Positions 12,799-17,231 of a stretch of DNA of 17,231 bases are shown here, piece by piece; the stretch's first letter is position 1; every line of letters starts with the position of its first letter. The notes beneath the pieces are model-generated. The model saw only the letters and a list, made by a program, of their open reading frames with translations, made no database searches and had not been told where the DNA came from. This DNA comes from Nitrospirota bacterium. Its GTDB lineage: Bacteria; Nitrospirota; Nitrospiria; Nitrospirales; Nitrospiraceae. Location: contig JACRQB010000074.1 of the NCBI GenBank assembly GCA_016222925.1, forward strand, positions 1 through 17,231, written 5' to 3'. Made by a program: the position numbers and the translations under genes.

Positions 12799-12828
12799 TT
12801 GACTCTATTTCCGTCGCTTTGCTAGAGT
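12799..12828 (+). promoter_or_regulatory. Sigma70-like promoter of the NHL-repeat gene
   Basis: TTGACT (12799-12804), an 18-bp spacer and TAGAGT (12823-12828). It lies about 75 bp before the translation start and may also serve guaB, which follows the NHL gene by 10 bp. Confidence 0.5.
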
Positions 12829-12902
12829 GGTGAACCCAAGTCTAAATGATTGAAAGTTCCGCTGTTTCCGAATCGTTCCCACAAGCAATCTGAGGCAACA
12901 CC

Positions 12903-15872
12903 GTGATGAAAGCCTGGCTTTTTGATGAGATGTTTCAATTCGATCGGTCCCCCATCCGTATCGATGGGCTTCAGGGAGAGTGGGGTGCCGGAGATTCAGT
13001 GGCGGAGGAAGAAGAGCTGCCGTCACCTCCGCAACACGTTCATGCCAAGCCCGGCAATGGACGTATTATCGTCACGTGGGATCCGGTTCCGGATGCCATG
13101 TACTACAATCTCTACTTTCAGACATCCAAGGGCGTACAGATCAAATTCTCGGAACTGACTCGTCCCATCGCCGGCCCCGAAGATTTCAAGGGCGTGATCG
13201 GCGTGAAGAAGGACAAGGCGACGTGTCTGGAGGGAACCTCGAGTCCCTACGTCCATGACGACTTGGCCAACGGCACCTGTTACCACTATGTCGTCACCGT
13301 CGTTACTTCGAAGGGCGAGAGCCCTGAATCGCAAGAAGTGATGGCGATTCCATCACCCTATCTCCTGGCCATGGTTATCGGCTGTGAAGGAGTGGGCGAC
13401 GGGGAGTTGAACTCGCCCACGGGGATTGCGCTCGACAAGAACGGCAACATCTACGTGGCAGATACTGATAACCATTCGATCCAAAAATTCGATAAGACTG
13501 GAACGTTCCTGGCTCGGTGGGGCGGTGAGCCCAGTTCACAGGAAGGCCAGTTTTACTATCCCCGTGGTTTGACGGTCGGACCGGGCGATGTTGTGTATGT
13601 GGCTGATAGCGGCAACAACCGGGTGCAGAAGTTCGATTTCGAGGGTAACGCGCAGAAAGCATGGGGCAAGTTCGGGTTCGCCTGGCGGGGGGCCGATATG
13701 GGCCGCTTCGATGTGCCCTGGGGCATTACAACGGATCAAGACGGCCATGTGTATGTCTCCGACACGAGCAACGCGCGCATCCAAAAATTTCAAGCCGACG
13801 GCCAGCCGCTGTTGAAGTGGGGTCGTGACGGCAGCTTCGACGGCGCCTTCTTCTATCCGCGCGGCGTGGCGGTCGATTTTATCGGCAATATTTATGTGGC
13901 CGATGAAAGCAATAATCGCATCCAAAAATTCGATGCCCGAGGAAGTTTCTTGACGAAATGGGGCCGAGAAGGCCATGGACCTGGACAGTTTAAGTCACCA
14001 TGGGGCATCGCGTGTGATGTACTCGGCAATGTCTATGTCGTCGACAGCGGTAACCATCGGATTCAGAAGTTCGACGGCAACGGGACGTTTCTGTGCTCAT
14101 TTGGGAACCGAGGGAAAACAGAGGGGCAGGTCAATTTCCCCTATGGCATTGCGGTCGATAAGGAAGGCTGCGTGTTCGTCGTCGACAGCGGCAATCACCG
14201 TGTCCTGAAATATGTGCCGACCGAAGAAGAGATGAATCGTGGGAAGGACCAGCCTGCGCACCCAGTGGAGGCCGGGGCGGTGCAGCCACCTCGCAGCCTT
14301 GCCGTCAAGGCCGGCGATACGGAAGTCTTTCTGAGTTGGATGGAGGTGCCTGGCGCGCAGGCCTACAATCTCTATTTCAGTACCTCGCCCCATGTCACGA
14401 TTGAGGGGGCGACGAAGATCGAAGGCGTGACGACCCCTTACACGCATGAAGGTCTTACCAACGATACGCCCTATTTTTATGCTGTGACCGCGTCGTTCGA
14501 AGATGGAGCGGAAAGCGGACCCTCGGAAGAGGTCACGGCGATACCCGTGCTCATCGATATCACGGCGCCGCAGAATCCTTACGCCGTGATCAATCACGGG
14601 GCTTTCATGACCAACTCGGCCGAAGTCGTGGTGACGATTTCGGCAACCGATTTGGATACAGGGGTTGGGGCCTATTTTATTTCTGAAAGTCCGTTGACGC
14701 CTGTGGCCGGCACGCCCGGGTGGGTGGATGTGACATCGGCGATCAAATTCGGTGCCACGATTCCCTTCATTCTCTCGCCTGGAGATGGGCACAAAACCAT
14801 TTATGTGTGGTTCAAAGATATCGGCAACAATGTCTCCACGCCGGCCAGCACGACTATTTTGGTCAATACGTCTGGCTATCTGTGCGTGTCGAAGTGGGGA
14901 AAGCCTGGGCGGGGTGCGTCGTTGTTGCACGGCGGAGAGTTTATCGCGCCGATGTACGGGCTGTGCGCCGATCAGCAAGGGTCGCTGTTTGTCGTCGACA
15001 ACGGCAACAATCGTGTGCAGAAGTTCGACAATGCCGGGAACTTCATCATTCTGTGGGGAAGTTTTGGCTCGGCCAATGCGAATTTTCACAATCCCACCGG
15101 TATTGCCTGCGACGGCAAGGGCGATGTCTGGGTGGTGGATACCAATAACCACCGGGTTCAAAAGTTCGACGGGAAGCTCGGCGGGTACATGATGAAGTTC
15201 GGTTCGCGTGGAAACGGCGAAGGACAGTTCAACGCTCCCTGGGGGATTGCGGTCGACCGCGTGCGCGGCTACATCTATGTCGTCGATAGCGCCAATTTCC
15301 GCGTGCAGAAATTCGACATGTCCGGCGAGTTCATCATGGCCTGGGGCAGCTTCGGCAACGGTGACGGGCAGTTCTATTTCCCGCGCGGGGTGGCCGTCGA
15401 CCAAGAAGACGGGACGGTCTATGTCGTCGATATGGGTAATCACCGCATCCAGAAATTTGACACCAGTACCAACGTCTTACCACAGCTGTTGACCAAGTGG
15501 GGAGGCAGTTCAGCCGCCGGGCATGCCAGCAGTGCTCTGGCGCAAGAGGCCGGACAATTGCGCTCGCCTTGGGGAATCATCGTCGACGGAGCTGGACATG
15601 TCTATGTGACGGATACGGGGAATCATCGGATTGAAAAGTTCGATCGCGAGGGCAATTTCATCACCCAGTGGGGCGGGTTCGGAAACGGCGACGGGCAATT
15701 CAACTTTCCCTACGGGATCGCCGTCGATGCGAAGGGGAGCGTCTTTGTCGTCGACAGCGGCAACACGCGGGTGCAGCAGTTCATGCCGGCGGACGAGGGC
15801 AGCGAACGATTGCAGGGCGAGGCGGAGGAGCTGGCCGAGGTGGAGAACATGCAACGAACGCAGAACGTGTGA
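12903..15872 (+). CDS. Large protein with two six-bladed NHL propellers and fibronectin type III domains
   Basis: 989 residues from GTG 12903 (ATG 12906 is equally possible; GAGG lies 7 nt upstream). Domain order: a ~40-residue leader without signal peptide; FN3 domain 1 (about 41-155, WDPVPDAMYYNLYF); NHL propeller 1 (about 168-437); FN3 domain 2 (about 459-552, WMEVPGAQAYNLYF); an Ig-like bacterial domain (about 553-656, DITAPQNP...VWFKDIGNN); NHL propeller 2 (about 659-961); and a Glu-rich tail. Each propeller has six repeats of the type F-x-P-x-G-I-A-V-D...VYVVDSGNHRIQKFD, typical of NHL folds that present loops for protein, sugar or nucleic-acid binding. The architecture is that of extracellular proteins, yet no export signal is seen. 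Function unknown; guaB follows after 10 bp. Confidence 0.88.
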   Translation: MMKAWLFDEMFQFDRSPIRIDGLQGEWGAGDSVAEEEELPSPPQHVHAKPGNGRIIVTWDPVPDAMYYNLYFQTSKGVQIKFSELTRPIAGPEDFKGVIGVKKDKATCLEGTSSPYVHDDLANGTCYHYVVTVVTSKGESPESQEVMAIPSPYLLAMVIGCEGVGDGELNSPTGIALDKNGNIYVADTDNHSIQKFDKTGTFLARWGGEPSSQEGQFYYPRGLTVGPGDVVYVADSGNNRVQKFDFEGNAQKAWGKFGFAWRGADMGRFDVPWGITTDQDGHVYVSDTSNARIQKFQADGQPLLKWGRDGSFDGAFFYPRGVAVDFIGNIYVADESNNRIQKFDARGSFLTKWGREGHGPGQFKSPWGIACDVLGNVYVVDSGNHRIQKFDGNGTFLCSFGNRGKTEGQVNFPYGIAVDKEGCVFVVDSGNHRVLKYVPTEEEMNRGKDQPAHPVEAGAVQPPRSLAVKAGDTEVFLSWMEVPGAQAYNLYFSTSPHVTIEGATKIEGVTTPYTHEGLTNDTPYFYAVTASFEDGAESGPSEEVTAIPVLIDITAPQNPYAVINHGAFMTNSAEVVVTISATDLDTGVGAYFISESPLTPVAGTPGWVDVTSAIKFGATIPFILSPGDGHKTIYVWFKDIGNNVSTPASTTILVNTSGYLCVSKWGKPGRGASLLHGGEFIAPMYGLCADQQGSLFVVDNGNNRVQKFDNAGNFIILWGSFGSANANFHNPTGIACDGKGDVWVVDTNNHRVQKFDGKLGGYMMKFGSRGNGEGQFNAPWGIAVDRVRGYIYVVDSANFRVQKFDMSGEFIMAWGSFGNGDGQFYFPRGVAVDQEDGTVYVVDMGNHRIQKFDTSTNVLPQLLTKWGGSSAAGHASSALAQEAGQLRSPWGIIVDGAGHVYVTDTGNHRIEKFDREGNFITQWGGFGNGDGQFNFPYGIAVDAKGSVFVVDSGNTRVQQFMPADEGSERLQGEAEELAEVENMQRTQNV

Positions 15873-15882
15873 AGAGGGAGCG

Positions 15883-17231
15883 ATGCTTGATAAAGAACCG
15901 CGACTCGGACTGACGTACGACGACGTGGTCCTCGTGCCGGCCAAGTCGAAGATTGTACCCAATGAAGTCGATACCGGCACCTTTGTGTCGCGCAATATCC
16001 GGATCAATATCCCGCTCGTCAGCGCGGCCATGGATACCGTGACGGAATCTCGGCTGGCGATTGCGATGGCGCGCGAAGGGGGAATCGGGATCATCCATCG
16101 CGTGTTGTCTCCGGAAGATCAGGCGACGGAAGTCGATAAGGTCAAGAAGTCCGAAAGCGGGATGATCCTCGACCCCGTCACGATTTCTCCAGACGAAACG
16201 ATTCGAGACGCGCACCAACTCATGGCGAAGTATCGGATCTCTGGTATCCCCGTCACCAAAGGGCGCAAGCTGGTCGGGATTCTCACCAACCGTGACCTGC
16301 GGTTTGAGACTAGGATGGAGATGAAGGTGGCGCAGGTGATGAAGCGAGACCGGTTGATCACGGCGCCGGAGGGTACCAGCCTGGAGAAGGCGAAAGAGAT
16401 TCTGCATGAGCACCGGATTGAAAAATTGCCGGTGGTGAACAAGCACTTTGAACTCAAAGGGCTCATTACCATTAAGGATATCGAAAAGCGGGTCAAGTAT
16501 CCCAACGCATGCAAGGATGATCATGGGCGCTTACGGGTCGGGGCGGCGGTGGGTGTTGGACCGGACACGGAAGAGCGCGTGACGCTGCTCAAGAGATCCG
16601 GTGTGGACCTTGTCGTGATCGACACGGCGCACGGCCATTCGCAAGCCGTGCTGGATACGGCGAAGATGATCAAGAAACTGTATCCGGCTCTCGAACTGGT
16701 CGTGGGAAACATCGGGACCGCAGAGGCGGCCAAAGACCTCCTCAAAACCGGAGTCGATGCGGTCAAGGTCGGGGTCGGACCAGGATCGATTTGCACGACG
16801 CGGATCGTGTCGGGCGCCGGAATGCCGCAGCTCACCGCCATCGCGGATTGCGCAAAAGTGTTAACCGGCAGTGGGGTGCCCATTATTGCCGATGGCGGCA
16901 TCAAGTTCTCAGGCGATATCACAAAGGCCTTGGCTGCCGGGGCGTCGTCTGTGATGCTTGGCGGTCTCTTTGCCGGAACAGAAGAGTCTCCCGGTGAGAC
17001 GGTGCTCTATCAAGCCAGAACGTACAAGGTCTATCGCGGCATGGGTTCCATCGGGGCGATGGAGCGAGGGGGCGGGGATCGGTATGGACAAGGAGGGCGC
17101 CCGGTCCAGAAGCTGGTGCCCGAAGGGATCGAAGGCCGTGTGCCTTATAAAGGTTCGTTGGCCGCCGTGGTGTATCAGTTGGTCGGCGGTGTGCGATCGG
17201 GAATGGGATACTGCGGCTGTAAGACGATTAT
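15883..17231 (+). CDS. guaB: Inosine-5'-monophosphate dehydrogenase, partial at the window end
   Basis: Converts IMP to XMP with NAD+, the committed step of guanine nucleotide synthesis, in the cytoplasm. The first 449 codons are present; about 40 should lie beyond 17231. Features in order: N-terminal barrel strand LTYDDVVLVPAKS; two CBS domains (about 93-205, e.g. GIPVTKGRKLVGILTNRDL and KLPVVNKHFELKGLITIKDI); the IMP-binding segment VIDTAHGHS; the catalytic loop GPGSICTTR with Cys304; ADGGIKFSGD; and the flap GGGDRYGQ with the Arg-Tyr pair. Every expected catalytic residue seen so far is intact. Start ATG 15883 has GAGGGAG just upstream and lies 10 bp after the NHL gene, so co-transcription is likely; guaA would be a natural next gene but is out of view. 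Confidence 0.97.
   Translation, partial: MLDKEPRLGLTYDDVVLVPAKSKIVPNEVDTGTFVSRNIRINIPLVSAAMDTVTESRLAIAMAREGGIGIIHRVLSPEDQATEVDKVKKSESGMILDPVTISPDETIRDAHQLMAKYRISGIPVTKGRKLVGILTNRDLRFETRMEMKVAQVMKRDRLITAPEGTSLEKAKEILHEHRIEKLPVVNKHFELKGLITIKDIEKRVKYPNACKDDHGRLRVGAAVGVGPDTEERVTLLKRSGVDLVVIDTAHGHSQAVLDTAKMIKKLYPALELVVGNIGTAEAAKDLLKTGVDAVKVGVGPGSICTTRIVSGAGMPQLTAIADCAKVLTGSGVPIIADGGIKFSGDITKALAAGASSVMLGGLFAGTEESPGETVLYQARTYKVYRGMGSIGAMERGGGDRYGQGGRPVQKLVPEGIEGRVPYKGSLAAVVYQLVGGVRSGMGYCGCKTI

Noticed and set aside
14097..15443. 448-codon minus-strand ORF antisense to the NHL gene
   Set aside because: It mirrors the repeated NHL codons and its apparent internal repeats come from them; no start signals.
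13404..15785. Regularly spaced repeats suggestive of CRISPR or tandem DNA repeats
   Set aside because: The repeats are degenerate at DNA level and in codon phase, explained by NHL protein repeats.

Overview
The window looks like a chromosomal segment of a Nitrospira-type bacterium (Nitrospirota). The basis is the moderately high GC, many lipoproteins and small exported proteins, a class I c-type cytochrome, a large NHL-repeat protein and canonical guaB. This is inference from content; no rRNA or other phylogenetic marker is present.

Layout. (1) 11-841 (-) is a Cys-rich lipoprotein, divergent from a gamma-glutamyl-phosphate reductase-like gene (1073-2440) whose catalytic Cys is replaced by Ser. 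An inverted-repeat element (2447-2559) then separates it from a SAM-dependent methyltransferase (2571-3755). (2) 3952-7548 is a tightly packed same-strand gene set: two helical lipoproteins, a cytoplasmic coiled-coil protein, a short lipoprotein leader ORF out of frame with the following domain, a tandem-duplicated protein resembling the N2/N3 domains of copper amine oxidases, and an exported compact protein that aligns with the copper amine oxidase catalytic domain. I read the last three as a split, divergent amine-oxidase-like module in the envelope. (3) 7549-9870 is gene-poor: a strongly signalled 23-codon peptide gene, a perfect 30-bp palindrome, a 26-residue membrane peptide with its own terminator, a transposase relic, two hairpins, and an ORF interrupted by one in-frame TGA. 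(4) 9873-11684 is an MsbA/PglK-type ABC flippase-like exporter without glycan genes beside it; a hairpin separates it from a convergent pair, a small acidic protein and a monoheme cytochrome c (12526 down to 11753). (5) From a clear sigma70-like promoter at 12799, a 989-residue protein with two six-bladed NHL propellers and FN3 domains is followed after 10 bp by guaB, which runs off the right end.

How the parts may work together: the envelope gene set in (2) is the best candidate for an undescribed system, namely lipoproteins plus a divided amine-oxidase-like enzyme. Region (3) has the marks of an eroded accessory insertion. Regions (1) and (5) are mostly housekeeping-like genes with unusual features (catalytic residue loss; an NHL protein without a signal peptide next to guaB).
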